This document shows, one piece after another, positions 12,401 through 27,800 of a stretch of 64,000 nucleotides of DNA. The DNA is taken from NCBI GenBank assembly GCA_018389105.1, contig JACATO010000982.1, positions 92,001-156,000 of the forward strand, given 5' to 3'. Origin of the DNA: Nautilus pompilius. Taxonomy: Eukaryota > Mollusca > Cephalopoda > Nautilida > Nautilidae. Numbering within the stretch: the stretch's first letter is position 1; the number at the start of each line of letters is the position of its first letter. A program made the translations under genes and the position numbers. The notes under the pieces were generated by a model. That model ran no database searches, was not told the origin of the DNA, and worked only from the letters and a program-made list of their open reading frames with translations.

Positions 12401-15400
12401 CCTGTTGAATTTTGTGAATTGTTTCTGCTTGGGTATCTCCAAGCTTTTGGCAAAACTTGATGCAAGATCGTTGCTCCACACATTCCGTCATCACAGGCGA
12501 AATGAAAATGCGACGAGTAAGTAGTACAGTACCTCACATGATGACTGCCTGACAGCGACTGACGCATCCAGCAAGCCCGCCAATAAACACGCATGCACAT
12601 GAAGGCATGTGGCTCCACTATGGACACTTTTGCCTCCCTAACGTCATTACTTCCCTCGGGGAAAAAAATAAAGTCGGATACTTTTTCAACAGACTTTGTA
12701 TCCTGCCCATGTGACATACTTTTCTTGGATGAGAAATGGGTCAGTAAGAAGATGATACATGTCACAGGGAATTATGAATTGAATAGATGTTTCCAAAACC
12801 TCAGAGAAAGTCACAACTGTTAAAGGTTGTGGTTATCAATATGTTTTTTTGTCAGGATGGAAAAAAAGAAAGCAAATTGATCTTGAAACGTGATTGGCTA
12901 TTTGTACTCTGAGAAAGGAAGGCCTGACAAAAAAGAGATTTCCAACAAAGGGTGTTCACCTTACACCACAAAGGCACCAGACGACTGGAAGCAGTGCAGA
13001 CAGAAAATGCACAGAGAGGACAGTGACATCTAAAGGAGAGGATAAATACATTATGCTGTTGAGCAAACAAAATAGAAGACTCACAGTCCCAGAAATTACA
13101 ACACAGATGAATAACATGAAAGAAAATCCAGCACTCATAATAACAGTAAAAAAAATGTGCCTCAGCTGCTGAGTTAAATGGTGGTCTGACTATTTTAAAA
13201 AAAAAAACTGCTGAGGTGTTCTGATAAAGGAAAAATATTTTAAAAAAAGGCTACAGTGGGAATAATTACATTAACACTGGACTACAGATGACTAAAATAA
13301 AGTGCTACAGGCTGATGAGTCAAAGTTTGAGATGTTTGTGTCCAAATGTAGAATCTTTATGCACAGACAAGTTGGAGAACACTTGTCAGAACAGAGTGAT
13401 GCTCTTACATTAAAAGAACAATGAACAGATTGTTATTACAGTATTCCGCAGTTGACTAACATGTGAGGGATTTATTCTGTAACAAGATAATGACCCAAAG
13501 CACACTTCTAAATTATTTAGACAATGTGTGGAGAGCAAAGAAAGGAATGGTATATTCCAGAACACAGTTACCTGATTTATCACCCAATGAACTTTTATGG
13601 GATAAACTCGAAAAACCATTGGGTAAATGATATCATATAGCAAAACCCAGTCATGGGAATACCTCCAAACAGCTTGGAACCCAAAATAACATCTCAATAT
13701 TTGTCACTGTTATTAGATAGACTTCTCAGAATTCCCAGAGCTGTTATCAGGGGTTACTTTGAAGAAACAAAGGTTTAAGCTAAAGTTTATTATTAGATTT
13801 GTGTAGTTTTTTTTGCATCTGTGACTTGAATTTTACATGGTTATACCTTTTAATAAATACCTTCAGATTTGTCTTTTCTACCAAACTTTTGACTGGTAGT
13901 GTATATATATATATATAAAAAACCACTGTTAGATAAAATACAAAACTGGGTATGAAGTGGAAGGAAGGGAGATTGTCCAGACTGGTAAAACTATTGTCTC
14001 TCTCTCTGTTGAGTAATCTTTTTCTTTTTTTTGCCTATATAAAAATTTTTTTCATTTCGTCTAAATTCCTAACTTCCTGAAAAATATGTTTGGCGACTTC
14101 ATTAGTCTCTCTTGCTTGTTTATCACTATTGCCTAGAGCAAGCACTCATCGACCAGCAATAGTGCAGTTAACTGTAAATAACGTGGCTTTGTTTTCACTA
14201 TAGAAAGCCTGCTCAAAGACGACGCTGCAAGAGGGCGGGTGTTGCCTCAGCCTCAGTAACGCACCTGAACTATTCTAATTCTAACGCGGTAGCTCGGCTT
14301 GTCAGGAGTTTTGATTTCTTCTTGTGTGGTGGCTGTTGTTGGGCGGCCCATAATCCATAATGCGTTAGTTCAGTTCTGCCCTTGCTCGCTTTTCAGACCA
14401 CTGTCCCACTCAACACCACGACTGCTGCCGTTCTCCAGTTCGCCATATGTGAGTACAGCCATTGCGCAGATTCTATTAGAGTTTATGCTAAATACACTTT
14501 TCATAAGGGATTTTTTTTTTAAAAAAAAAAAGCAAAATGTGAAAAGGAAAGGTTAAAATGGTGGAGCTCGTTTCTTTACTCCTGCCTGTTTTCCATCACC
14601 CAGAGTCTGGTGATATGCTGCTGCTGCTGCTCATCTCCACCAAATTTCACATATACTCACGTACAGGTGACCTGTCAGGGGTTGATGTCCAGTAGTTTGT
14701 TTGAAGAATGAACTACTTACTTTTCCCTCTTTCATTAGTGCACATTTGATTTTGTTTAACTGGAATAAATGTATTTGTGATCCTTATTATCTGTTTTCTT
14801 CTTAAGGTGTCTAAAAGAATCTGTTATCACCGATTTTTCAAACTTATTCATATCATAACCCAAATGATTATTACTATTATTATTATTTTAGCATTTCATT
14901 ACTCAGGGCTCCCTACAATGAAGACTTGAGAGCCCTAGGGCACAAAAACACTGTGTGTGTGGGGGGGAGTTGTCTTTTTATAAGCTGTTTTATTAATCTA
15001 ACTGGCTTCTTTTTCTTTCTTTTCCTGTAACAAACTTGCTGTACCTGTATTTTCAGCGGCTGGGGTGTGCAACAAGAATGGATCTAAGGATGAAGGCATT
15101 GTTGTTTCCTTTGGCACAAATGCCTGTTCTGTTTGGAAGGAGATTGAAAGAATAAGGTTAGTTAAGCTTGACCTGGAACATTCTAGTTCTGCAGATTGTA
15201 GTTGGGAGTTTTCACTTTCAGTAATGTAATGGTTGACTTGAAATTTCAGTAGATTATAAACTCCCTAGATACAGATTTGGAAAGTTAAAGGGGCAGAACA
15301 ATTTAAAACTTATATGGTATAAAGTTTTATTTACCAAAACTTGCTCATTTGAGCTCTTTTAAAGAGTGACTCTCTCTGTGCTTGCCTTTTCTGAAAAGCT

Positions 15401-18400
15401 TTTGAAGACTTTAATCACGTTTGCTGTACAAGCATAAATCAAACTTTTCTGTGAATCTTTTGTGAGAGTTCAAGGACCATGTAGCATCCTGGTAGAGGTA
15501 TTCTGTGTAAGCCAGCCGAAGATTGCCTACTTCAGCAGGGAAGGAAACCTACCACCTCTCTTTCTGATCAGTAAGTAATGGGATCTAGAAAGGAAATTCA
15601 TACATAATAGGCTGTTTCAGAAAACCGCAGCGCTGTCCAGACAACAACTACAGCCCAGAACCATTGCAGGAAGGGGCAGAGAGACCCAAGCTGCAGCTGC
15701 AATGACGTGTGTGTAACCCACCACTCTTTATCAGTCATCTATCTCTAAATGGCAAAATTGTAGTCTTGCACACTGTCTTTTCACCTGTTCGGTTATTATG
15801 TACTGATTGCATTGCTTCTGGCTCTTTACTTCACAGCTTGCAGTAACGTCCCAGTTGTTTTTTATGCTGACATTTGTAACAAAGTGTTATCATGTGGACC
15901 CCTGATTTGTTTGTTTTTATACTAAAAAAAACTTTTAAATAAAAAAATATATATATTTAGGGATCATCACTTCTGCATGTAAAAATTACATTTAAAAAAA
16001 AAACCTTTAAAGAATTTATCTCTGAACTACTTTGACATTTTCAGATCACCCACCAGTAGCTCAACAGAAATTCATCTCGTTTATCTGCCCTTTGAAGCTC
16101 GGCGGACTGATGTCTGTTTACGCTGGGAGCAGGCCACCAGCCAACTGGGTTCAACTAATAGCAGCTTCCCTGAAGAAGTATACCACAACTGCTGGGCCCT
16201 TGACAATGTCCTGGTGGTCAACATGGCTCATCCGCCAGTTAAAATTGAAGAAGGATTTGAGCCAATTGATGCTGGTAATTGGCTAATGTTCCCAGGGGCC
16301 AACATTCGAGTGAGTAAAGATATGGCAGGCTGCTTTGGTTATCATTAACAATTTCTTGCTAATAAGCTTGGAGGTTTTCCTTGTATAAGATGGTCAGGTT
16401 GTTGGGAAAAGGATTAAGATTTAGAAACAACAAGACAAAATTAGAATTGTGCAGTAGTTTCAGGGGCCTCTACATTTTTGGGGTCCACCAATAGTTTAAA
16501 ATGAAAAAAAAAAAAAATAAATGGAGCTGAGCATATACTGAAAAGAGTTATATACACTGTCGTGGAATCCTTAAAAAATTTGACTATTCTCTTGGCAAGA
16601 GTGTTTTAACTCTAAGGTGATTTTTTTGTTTTAGCTGCTGTTAACAAGTAAAATTATATATTAAGATTAACCTGTCTTCTTGTGAGGTAACGCATATCTT
16701 AAAGGGATTAATGTTAAAACAAACAAACAAACAAGAATGCACACACAACATAGTCCAGTCTCCATGTTTCTTTTCAATGAAGTTTGAATTTTATTGGATT
16801 GGGCGCTGCAATGCATTAAACATGAAGGTAGCGGCATCATGAACTGTTTCCTTCTCTGCAAACGAGCAGCTGTGAATGACTGCATCCATTAATCAACCGT
16901 TTATCTTTCGTTTGCTTCTGTCAATGCCCACATTTAGTTCAGGTGAATGTAGAAGTCACTGAGCTAGGAGTGGTTTTTATAAAGCGAAGTAGACATCAGA
17001 GCCATCACCTACAGAACTATCAGTAAACAGGTGCAAAGATGCTCAAACTCAGATAAATACATAGCAACAGAAATGTCCCCTCCCACCATGTTTCATGAGG
17101 TGAGCAAGTCCTTCATTTATTTCCTGTGATTTCATCATTTCACTGGAGTTTACATGGCCATATCGCTTCTTATTTTTTTTTACAATTCCCTACCACTGGC
17201 TAAATTACAAATTGCTAACTATCAAGTATATACGAGAAGCAATACATTAGGGATTCTCTTACTGATACTGCGAACAAAACACCACCATCCTGTGTTTGAG
17301 CTGAGGCTAGAATAAGTGGTTGCATCAGAACCGTTATCCTTTTTCATCCGTGGAAGCTGCCTCATCGGCTGTACATATTTGGATGTTTTAAGTTTACTGT
17401 GCTCTCCTCAGAATTATTGGCATAGGTAAGCCGTCATAAAAAATGATTTATGGCATTAAATCCTTTCATTGACATTGTACAAACTAACCAGGCAAATGGC
17501 ATTTCCGTTTGAACCAAGCAACTTGGTGATGGGACACTTGGATGGTAGTAACTTAATCAACAAAGATGATGCCACGTCAGAGGTAAAGGCAAAAATATAA
17601 TAAACCATGTACACTGCATCTGAAGATTTACCAACCCTCTTAAAAGATGCCATTTGCCTGAAAGTAGAAAATAAAGCAAAGCAAATGTTCATCTGTGATT
17701 AGAAGTGCATTAGGCAACTTTACCAGGTCAAAGAAGATGGTGAAAACATTGGGGTTATTATTCGTTGAACTGTAGTATTCAATTTGGAAAATATTAAAAC
17801 TTGAGTCTTTAAATCGAGATAACTCTTGTGAAGGCGAGTCATTCCTGACCTTTGCGAACTGATTTTACCACTACTGTAGGTTTGCTTTGTCATTTTTTGT
17901 TTAGCACAGGTGCCATGCTGATGGAAATACCATGTATTTTGACAACAAGAATCAACCTTACAATTACCTGGTGAGTCGGGATATGAATCTGGCTGATAAC
18001 AGTGAAGACTTGGATGCTCTGCTGATCGAGAACTTTGAGACCAACTTCCACCCAGGGTAAGTTGGGAATCTCAGACTGAACTGTTGTTCTCTTCGTTGAC
18101 AGATCGTGGCTTAAAAAGAAAAAAATAATAAAAAAACAGTTTTAAAATTTGTCTGTTTCCTTTTTCTGGAGGGATTCTGATGACTTTTTATGAAATGATT
18201 CTGACAGGATGATGAAGATTGCGATGTAAAGCACAATGATTGTAGCTGATGAAACCAGTAATGATGAAAAAGTTAGCGATGATAATATAAAAAAAAAATA
18301 AGAGCAATAATTCTTTTGAAGGGGATCATTGATTTATGATGATGCAAACAGGGACTGGAATCTTTAAAAGATGATTTACTTCTGGTGATTATAGCAAGAG

Positions 18401-21400
18401 TGGTAATAATTATGACATCTAAAGGGAAAAGAATGATGACTGGTGATGCCAATAATGACACTGATAAATATGGTAGGTTAATGACAATAGATATGGATGA
18501 CAACATCAGAAAGTATCTATGATTGTTGACTGAGGTGTGATGTTTGTATGATAGTAATGATGATGATGTTTAGAAAAAAGACTGGTTGGTTAGGGAGATA
18601 ACATTGATGATAAGGATGGCATTATGACAACAGTAGGAGTGGCAGTAATCATTGATTGAAGATGATGGTAATGTTAAAGACAGCATTCAGAGTGATAGTG
18701 AAGTATTGTGTTGATCTCAGTCAAACATAATCTGAACATCAGCTGATGCTGCCACCCTTTGATTAGCATCTTTACCTGTCCTTATTCCAAGCAAAAGATC
18801 ACCTTTCTTGCTTTTTCAAGATCTCAGGCTGACAAGCTTATCTTGTGTTATCATGGTGCACATTTTAAATAGTATAACTTTTTTGTTGTCGTGAAATATA
18901 ATCAATCGCATTCTGGGAATGTTTACTTTAGTTTTGTAATTGGTGTGGAGAAGTTTGTGATTCCCTGCATCCTGCCCACCTCTCGTCCTCAACTACCCTC
19001 ATTTCTAGCAGCAGGTCTATGTGACAATATGGGTGCTTCTTGCTGTTTTACTAATCCCATTTCACTCTTTTCTTGTGTTAGATGGCTCATACATGGTGGC
19101 AGAAAAGACGTTACCTGCGGAACAACCAACAAAGGGAATGCCCTCACCTTTTCTAGCTCAGGGCGACGTCACACGTGTTCACCTTACATTGACATGAACA
19201 ATGCTGGAAACCTGAGGTTTTACTTTAGTCTCGGTGGGTGCGAACACCAACTTTATTATTATTTTTTCTGATAAGTGATTTTTCTATTTAACTCTTTACC
19301 TCTTGCAGCATTCCATGCCTGTCATGCTCTCATTTATTTTTAGTTACCTATTTTTCTATTTACAGCCATTCACAGAAGGGAAGCAACTCTCTCAACTCAT
19401 ATAAAGTTGCCTGTCCAACACATGTTTAGTGTAGCATAATCAGTACATTAAAATAACTGCAGCTTTAGTGGTTGGAAATTATTTACAGATATCAAATATT
19501 CATGATGTTATGACCCCTTATATATGCTGAGAACCCCTAATCAGTGAAAAGACAACATTTGTCCACTGTTTTCTGTGCCTTTTTAAAATATAAAATTCTT
19601 TATTTAGGTTCCCAGGCCATCTTTGGATATTCCAGACAAGGAAAATTTCATTTTTCTAATTTCTCAACTAAAGTCAATTTATTTCTCAAGTCACTCGGCT
19701 GTCAGTATCCCTAACGATACAAGGGCCTCAAGCTTGGATCGCATCTGACCAAAGCTATAAATAAAGGAACAAAAAAGTCTGATGTCTTTATTTCAATGGT
19801 TCTGTTTAGAAGACCTAAGATTTATTTTGTCTTATTTACCTTACTGACCGACCGACTGACTGCTGCTGCTGCTGCTGCTGTTATTTTTTAAATCACAGGT
19901 GCAGGAAGGTGTCGCAAGGCAATGTCTGCTCGGTCCAGTGTGTTAGTTTATTTGGAGACTGAGAATGGAGACACATTTGTGTTGAAGAAACTGAAGTTCA
20001 ATGCTTACACAGTGAGTCTTCCAAGCGTATCTCTCAAATTCTTTCTTTTAAACCTTTTTCCTGATTTTAGGGTCTCTAAGGAAATCTTGGTGAAAATGTG
20101 GGGTATTAGCCTTGGTGACCAAGGTTACTTGGGTACAAGAGGGGGGCAGGGTCACACTCTCTCTGTCAGCAAGTGTGAACCAGTCAAGAATTACCCAGAA
20201 AACTCTACTAGATTCTTCGTTTTTAGATGTGGGAGGCGACTAGAAGAAACTGACATGGCTGGCTGGTGAAGAAGAAAATTATTTAAATAATCAACCAAAA
20301 TGAATTTTGCAAATTCCCTGATTACCTGGAGTAAGTTAGAAATAGATGTGTAGATTAGCTCATCTATGTATTTTGTTAATCACTGCCTATATATAGGTTT
20401 CTAAATCATCTGAGGGTATACTTGCATGAGATGAAGGAAGCTCAGAGCAAATTCTTAGCAAAGGGAGATAAACCATATCGTAAGTGACACGTTAGAGGTC
20501 CCAGAGAGCAGGACAGGGGTTGGTTCAGTTTATTGTGATTGCTTATTGAAAAAAAAAAAAAAAATCAGAACCTAGCTATCACCTTAATCTTATTGCATTT
20601 AATTCCTCATTATTGTAATCTTCTGTAACAGATAAAACATTCAAGCACAAATTTGTGTGCATTTCATTCCTAATCATCAATAAATTTCTTTCTTTTCATT
20701 GGAAGTATAGTTTGAAAGATGATCACAGAACTAATCCAGTATCCTGACAAATTTTTTGAGCATATAAAGAAAATTTTATTATTATTATTATTATATGTTT
20801 AAACTAAAATTATTAAAGAAATTCCACAAAATGCTTGGAAGCCATCGTACATTATTTTGCAACTGAATTCATAACAAGGGGTCCAGCAGATTTGCAGGAC
20901 GATTACTACATTGTTTGTTTATCGTAGACCCCTAGACTGGTGTCTCTCTCACTCCATCATGATAAGAAGCAACTTTTCCGAACCAGAGTGTGCTGGCAAC
21001 AGAAGCATCACAGAGGAGCAAATCACGATGTGTGGGCACTTGACAGCGTGAAGATACTGCCATATCTACCTCAAAATATTTCCAATGGCAAAAGTAAATA
21101 CATTCAGTTCTCACTCAACTTGCAGTGTGGGCAGAACTTGACCAACAACAGGTAACTTTCTCAATGTAGCTATTTAACCCCCCCCCCGAACAAGTCAGTA
21201 ACAGATGTATTATTTTTTGTTTTCTTTTGCCCTCCCTAAGTTGAAATTTTTAGGATAAAGTGCAGATAATAGACTGAATATTCTGTTTATTCTGCACATT
21301 TCTTTTGTTAACACTGTATATAATGATGACTGCCCTTTAATTAGATTTGACAACAACAGAAAATAAGTAATGCTTTCTTACCAAGAGGCCAACCTCCCAA

Positions 21401-23698
21401 TCAGAGTTGTCTCTTCTGATAGATTTTTAAATTTTTGGGTGTCAGTGACGTGAGGCCATCCTGTGTGCCCACAAGGTATTCGTGTCACATCTGTCTGATA
21501 GAGAATTCGGCCCCATTAGATCACCTTGCTATGAGTTATAACTATGGACTTTGGCTGTATTAATGAGGAAGATACTATTTGTCACAGCCCCTGTGTTCCT
21601 GTGCCAGATAATACCATTTTGAAGGGTAGTGGGGGTGCAAATTCACTCCAGATAGTATATAGTGGGTTAATGTCTTTTACACATTTATGCAAGTGTTTCA
21701 AACTGGACATAAATCTGTGCAGTATAACTAGAGATCTAAACTATCTTTCCCTATAAATGTGGACAGCTTATCATTTCATTTTATTTTCAAATGAGTACAA
21801 TACAATGCTTTTCCTAGTGATTTGTACAAAAGATAAATCATCCTACAGGTGTAGTTATTCCCAGAGGAGCAGAAAGTCTGCCAACTTACCAGGGGCGTTC
21901 AAATGAAACCAGGCCAGAAACTGTTATCGGAATGCTATTTTAGCTGGGTTTAATTTGCATATCATTAACATATAATCTCACTGTTCAAACCATTTATCTA
22001 ATCCTGTGCCTGTTTTTAAGAATATACAATAATAAATACATTAATTATTATTTATGTACCAAAAGTTTTCTTAGAAGACGTTCAAGAAAACTGTTTCTTT
22101 ACCAAATAAAATAATTAATTAATTAATGGATAAACAAGCTGGTAAGTTGCCTTTAGTAACTAAAGGGTTAAATGTCATAGTGTCACAGTTAAACATACTA
22201 AGGTTAACTAGTGAAGTTAAAGTTACGCTGTTTGTAGAATAAAAATTAATTGTCTCAGCAGCTTTATTTTCAAATATCCCAACTTGAATTATGTTGCTAC
22301 TTCTCTTTAGGTAAAGTTGGGAGATGGGAAGTTTAATGTTGCATCTGTCCATTAAAACAGTTTTTAAGAGTTTTTCAAAGTTTTATTTCAGACATTTTGA
22401 ATTGAAGTTATTTTATGATTATATATATTTATTTTATTTTATTTTGTAAATTTTAGGATTAATCTTGAATTTTCAACCAATCATGGACACGACTGGCATT
22501 TACTGCATTCTCGGTGTCTGCCAAAGGCATGTTCCAGGAAGTACCAGCCTCTACATTCATCATTTTTAGGCACAGACAACTCTGGGTAAACCTTTTAGTT
22601 TTCGCAGAAAAACTGAATGTACATTCATAAACTAGAATTAATTAAAATAGTATGCCGCCAATTCATCACTACTAAGACAGAGTGTTTGAGGAAAAACAGA
22701 AAAAAGAATGACGACAATAGAGAAGCTGTTAAAACTGATGCTGATACAGATATTCAGTATGCTACAAAAGGTTGAAAATGACTAGAGATGTGAGCAGTTG
22801 TGTGTGTGTGTGTGTGTGAAGAAAAATGCCGAAAAAGACATTGCCTGTTTCTTAAGCTTGCTGTTATAGCAGTGATTTTATTTAAGTATTTTTAAAAAAA
22901 AAAACAAAAAAAAATGTTGGGGTCAGAAGAATGCTTCTTTAGACAACTTTTGGCGTAAACTGAGAGTCCTTTAGATTTTGTGGTCATCTGCACAACTAGA
23001 CAAATGTCACGCTGCAGATGTTCAAAAATGTTCATTTAATGTGGATGTTCTGATTCAAGTATTAGGTTTTTTTTTCTATTTCCTTCAGCCAAGGAACACA
23101 AACCTAAAACCAGATTTGTTGATGTGAATAACACCAGCCTATGGCCATTGTGGTTTTCCACTAAAACAATAATCAAACACCAAGCCAAAATGGGTGCCAG
23201 CAATTCCTTCATTAGCATTCATGCTTGCAAATACCTTAGTGGTGGACACTAATGATCTGTCCACTCCCCATTTTAAGGCATAAGAAGCTGTTACTAATTT
23301 TTAAGACATCCAGCCCTGGAGGCCCACACCAGCATACTAGGTGGCCATATACTGCCATTTGGAAGAAATCCACAGAAATTGGAACAGTGCATGAGATTGG
23401 CATCAGATTTATGACTGCCACCACGGTGAACAGGGATGCCACACTCCTCAAGCTATCCAATTAAAATTCTCCTGCAAATTCAGACTTGTTATTGCAAAAA
23501 CTGAATCTGCCTGCCTGCTCTTTCATAAGCACTGTTTTCACTACAGACAGAACCAGTGCAATCCAGGTGAACTTTTAGCACAGTCTTGTTTCATGTACTA
23601 TTTTCTAGCTTCCTTATATGGATTACTGCTTTCCACCATAATTTTTTGTTATTTTTCTCCTAATATATTTGTCTATGCAAGCAATATATATATATATA

Positions 23699-23744
<46 letters not shown>

Positions 23745-24813
23745 TGCTTGCATAGACAAAGTATTCAAATATGTAAAGTCATTATCAACACTTGGGCATA
23801 GCTTTTTCTTTCTAAAATGTTCTAGAAAATTACTTCACAACAATGCATTTAATGTTTCTAGGGCTAACTTAAATGACAGTATTGTTACCAGTTTTCTTTA
23901 TCATTCTGTTTTTGCTACTGGTAGTTTTTAAACTTATTCAGTTTGCGATTTTATTAACACAGGTGGCAGAGAATCACCTTTCCTGTTCCCTATATTGCTC
24001 TTGTTCCATATGTGAGATTCAGATGGAAGCTTGCATCATCTGGATCATCAAACTGGGCTGTTGACAATGGCAAGTCATTACTTTGAAGTTTGTTTCTCTC
24101 CCTCTCTTTTTGTATCTACATTTTGTGAGAGGTTTTTTGGTACATGTTTCAGTGTATTTTAAAAGTGATAAAAGATCACATTAAATTTTTTATTGTTTTT
24201 GGGCAGGTGATGAAAATGTGTACTATTTGGTCCAGATTATTCTTAATACATAAATTCAAACTTGTTCTTATTTCTTCTTGTAATTATGTATATAAAATAT
24301 CTTTTATTATTTTTCTGATTTCATTGATGTAACTATTAAAATATATTAATGTAATGTTAGAATTTTGTTGTTTTAAAAATTTTACTTACACATTAATATA
24401 TGCCAGTAACTTTCAATTTACCAACTGTATTTAAAAAATATGGGAAAAAGCAAAGCAACAATATTAATTTTTTTTTTACCATTTTCAACTGTACTTCCAA
24501 GGTTATTTTAAGAGCTGTTGGCACAGTATCATCTTGATGACCTTGCAGCAGTCAGCTTTTTTCTGTCACTTGCAAGGTCACAAAAGATGCCATTTGTGGT
24601 GTTCCCATGTAACAATGGAATCACATCTACCAACCGCTTATAACACCCAAGAATAATTAAACATTTAAGTATCCATACTCCAGTGATCTTAGCTTAGGTA
24701 CCTGAGCTCTTTTGAAGTCTGAACTGATGCAAATACTAGATTGTCTCACTGAGCTGAAATTCCATACAAAACCATGTGCAGCTATGATACACACATGCAC
24801 GCACGCATGCACG

Positions 24814-24852
<39 letters not shown>

Positions 24853-27800
24853 TTTTTTGTGGCTTTCTTGCTAGTAGAGCTATTATGCAGTAATGACAGT
24901 TTTTGTGTAAAGTTATTCTCTTTATTAATGTTTCAGTGTTCTTTTAAATCTATTAGCAAAGTAAAAATGCCCTTTAAATTTAAAAATTCTTTTTTGAATT
25001 TCAGTTTTCATTGGATTATGTCCACATGGCTGCTATGGGCATGGTTTCTGTCGACAGGACAGCTGTGAGTAAGTATCAGCTTTAATAAAGTGGCACTCAG
25101 ATTTTTATTGTTTTGTAGAATTCTGTTTCTTCTTGCTGAACCCTGTCTTGACTTTTGGGGTCTAAGCTAAAAGGAAAAGTTGTGGGGATGGTTGGAGGGA
25201 GGTTCATTAGCCTTGGTGACCAAAAAAATTACCTGAGTACAGATGGGGGGGGGGCTCTTGAGCAGTGGTAAAGGTGTAAGCCAGTCAAGAGATACCTGCA
25301 GAACTTCCACATCTATTCTGGAAACTCTACTAGGGAAGGAAACCAGACTACTTGGAGGAAATACAAATGACCAGCTAGGGGAGAATAGTCAGAAGAAACT
25401 GTCAGCGAGGGGATTAATGTGTGTTGTCACAACATACTCACTCGTAGCTGATCAAAAAGCTTTTTGCATGTCCTGGCAGTGATTGACAGAGCCATGTCAC
25501 CATCTTCACATTTTGCAAGTGCTAACTTTTGCATAGCTGCATTCAGCCCATAACTAAAGGTAGAATCACACTGAATTAAAAAAAATACTGCGACCGAGCA
25601 GATCTGATTTCTGCCTGCTCTGGTCTGCGTGATAGCATTTTCTGTCACCGGTGTTCTTGTGAGATTTTTGGTCATTTTAATAACACTGCAACTCGTTGGA
25701 GCAGCCATTTTTTCCCTGAACTAAAGTAACCTCAGAGGTCCTCAGATTTCCCATGATTCTCCACTGTGAATTTCCTGGTGACTTTGTTTGTCTCACATTG
25801 AGACCAGTGAGCTGCAGGCAGTGATCTAACAAAGATTGTTTTACTTTCTTCTGCTGCCTGTACTTTTATGGCAATTTGCTTTGTACCAGGCTTTGGCCTT
25901 GTTGCTAGAGGCTTCAATCATTTTTTGGGTAAATCTCTTCCAGATGACTAGCATACAATTCAGCTGAGTCATCATAACACGCCTTAAACAGGAGGTGAGA
26001 AGCATCGGTGCGTGACTGGCTGTTTGTTTGTTTTGCTTTTTTGACAACTATTAACGCTGGTCAGTTCTTAAAGAAAATTATTTATCAATTATCTGCCTAT
26101 TTTGTTGTTTCTGTTTTGGGTTGTATCATTTACCTGTCCGTTTTTAGAGCTGTTGGATCAGTACACCGCACCATTAAATTCACTTTATTGCAGACCCATC
26201 ATAGGTCCGTGTCTCTGGCGAAAAATTGCGTCTGGGATGGGAAAATTAAAAAAAAAAATTGCTTACTGTGGCAATTTCTGGTTGGTCAACAAATATTTGA
26301 CAGCTGTGATTTCCAGGTGGTCTTTTTTGTTGTTTTAGTTTTTAATTAAGATAACAGAAATTCTTTTGTAGCTATCATCATGATTCCCATCTGCATCAGC
26401 AAGAACATTAAAGTCACACCGAATGTTTGTTCTTCTAAAATCCATGGATTTGTTCTCTGCTTATCTCTCATGTTGTTTACAACTTTAAGCAATCCTGCTT
26501 AACAGAATTCATTAAAAGTAAACAAGTGCAAAAAGGCTTATTTGTAGGCAAGTAATCATCAGCAAAGGAACTGGTAGCCAACAGATTTTGAACCCTGTAA
26601 GTAAATAGACAGAAGGTGGTACGGCAAATGTGAACATGTCGGCTTGCAGGCGAAATCTAAAATCTTATCTACCCGATTCAGCATTCCTGTACAGTGATGG
26701 CCAAAAAATTTATTGCGATATTGTCTGAAATGACTAAGTTTGTTTAAGTCTAACTTCCCCGAAGCTAATGCAACGTTTTGCTTCTGATTCTTCATTTATA
26801 TATTTCTTTTGTTAAACCAATATTCTTTAGTCAAAACCATATTATGAAGTCAGCGTTGATTTAAGTTTTCTGCTTTATTACTTTGTATCCGCATCTCACA
26901 AGAACTGATTGCATTAAGAATGTTTAGTAGGGAGACCCTATCAATACTTAATTGACTCTGTTATGTTAAAACTGCATTTTAACACACACGACCCACCCCT
27001 TTTTTTTGGAACTTCCTATTCTCACAAAATAAACAGTCAATATTTTGATTAAAAACCATTTGAAACAAAAAAATAATTATGGAGTATTGAACAACTGTCA
27101 GAGATCATGAAACCAAACCAAATAAGACCTAGCACCATGTTGGTTCATGTTAGGGGCCATTATTTTAGGCATTAGTATTGGCTACCACTGTAAAGCTGAG
27201 AATATCTGCAAGTGAAATAGACATCAAGAGATTAAGACAATAGACAGCTGAAAGAATTACTGTATTTAAAACAGAAATGGGTTTTTTTTTCCTTGTGTCC
27301 TATTTTTGTTTGTTTTTAAATAATTATTTCTCCCTAATATTTGCTATATCTCAGTTTGAGGTTTTGCAGTTTACTCTCGCCTTCTTTGTAACAGGTGTGA
27401 TTTTGGATTTGAAGGTCCCGACTGCAGCATCACAGCAGTTCCAAACCCCACTTCCCTGACAGAAACATTTTCCTCCAACAACATCTTAACTGGCTCTGCC
27501 TTCATCACCATCAAAGGTGGCTCATACTCCTATTCTTGCGGGGTCATAGCTACAGGAAAAGCCATCGTGTTCAACCAAGATGGACTCAGGGAACTAGTGA
27601 CCACTGAGCTAAACACCACAAGTAGTCGGTTAGTGCAGAGTTTACTGGAAAAAACTGTCACACTTTTTTTCTTCTTGCTTCAACTCCCAAATCTAAGCAT
27701 AAATTATTTAATTTACTGAATAATCATTTATAGTTTGGCAGATGCATAAGATTACTTCTCACTGCAAAAATGTGAATGTGAGGGAAAACAAGAAAAATAT

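Noticed and set aside
16032-16286. 84-codon ORF over exon 8
   Set aside because: Wrong frame; the reelin frame is fixed by phase and by [11 protein letters not shown].
23690-23745. CRISPR-like or other short regularly spaced array
   Set aside because: It is a plain TA/CA microsatellite within a palindrome, with no spacers, in a eukaryotic genome.
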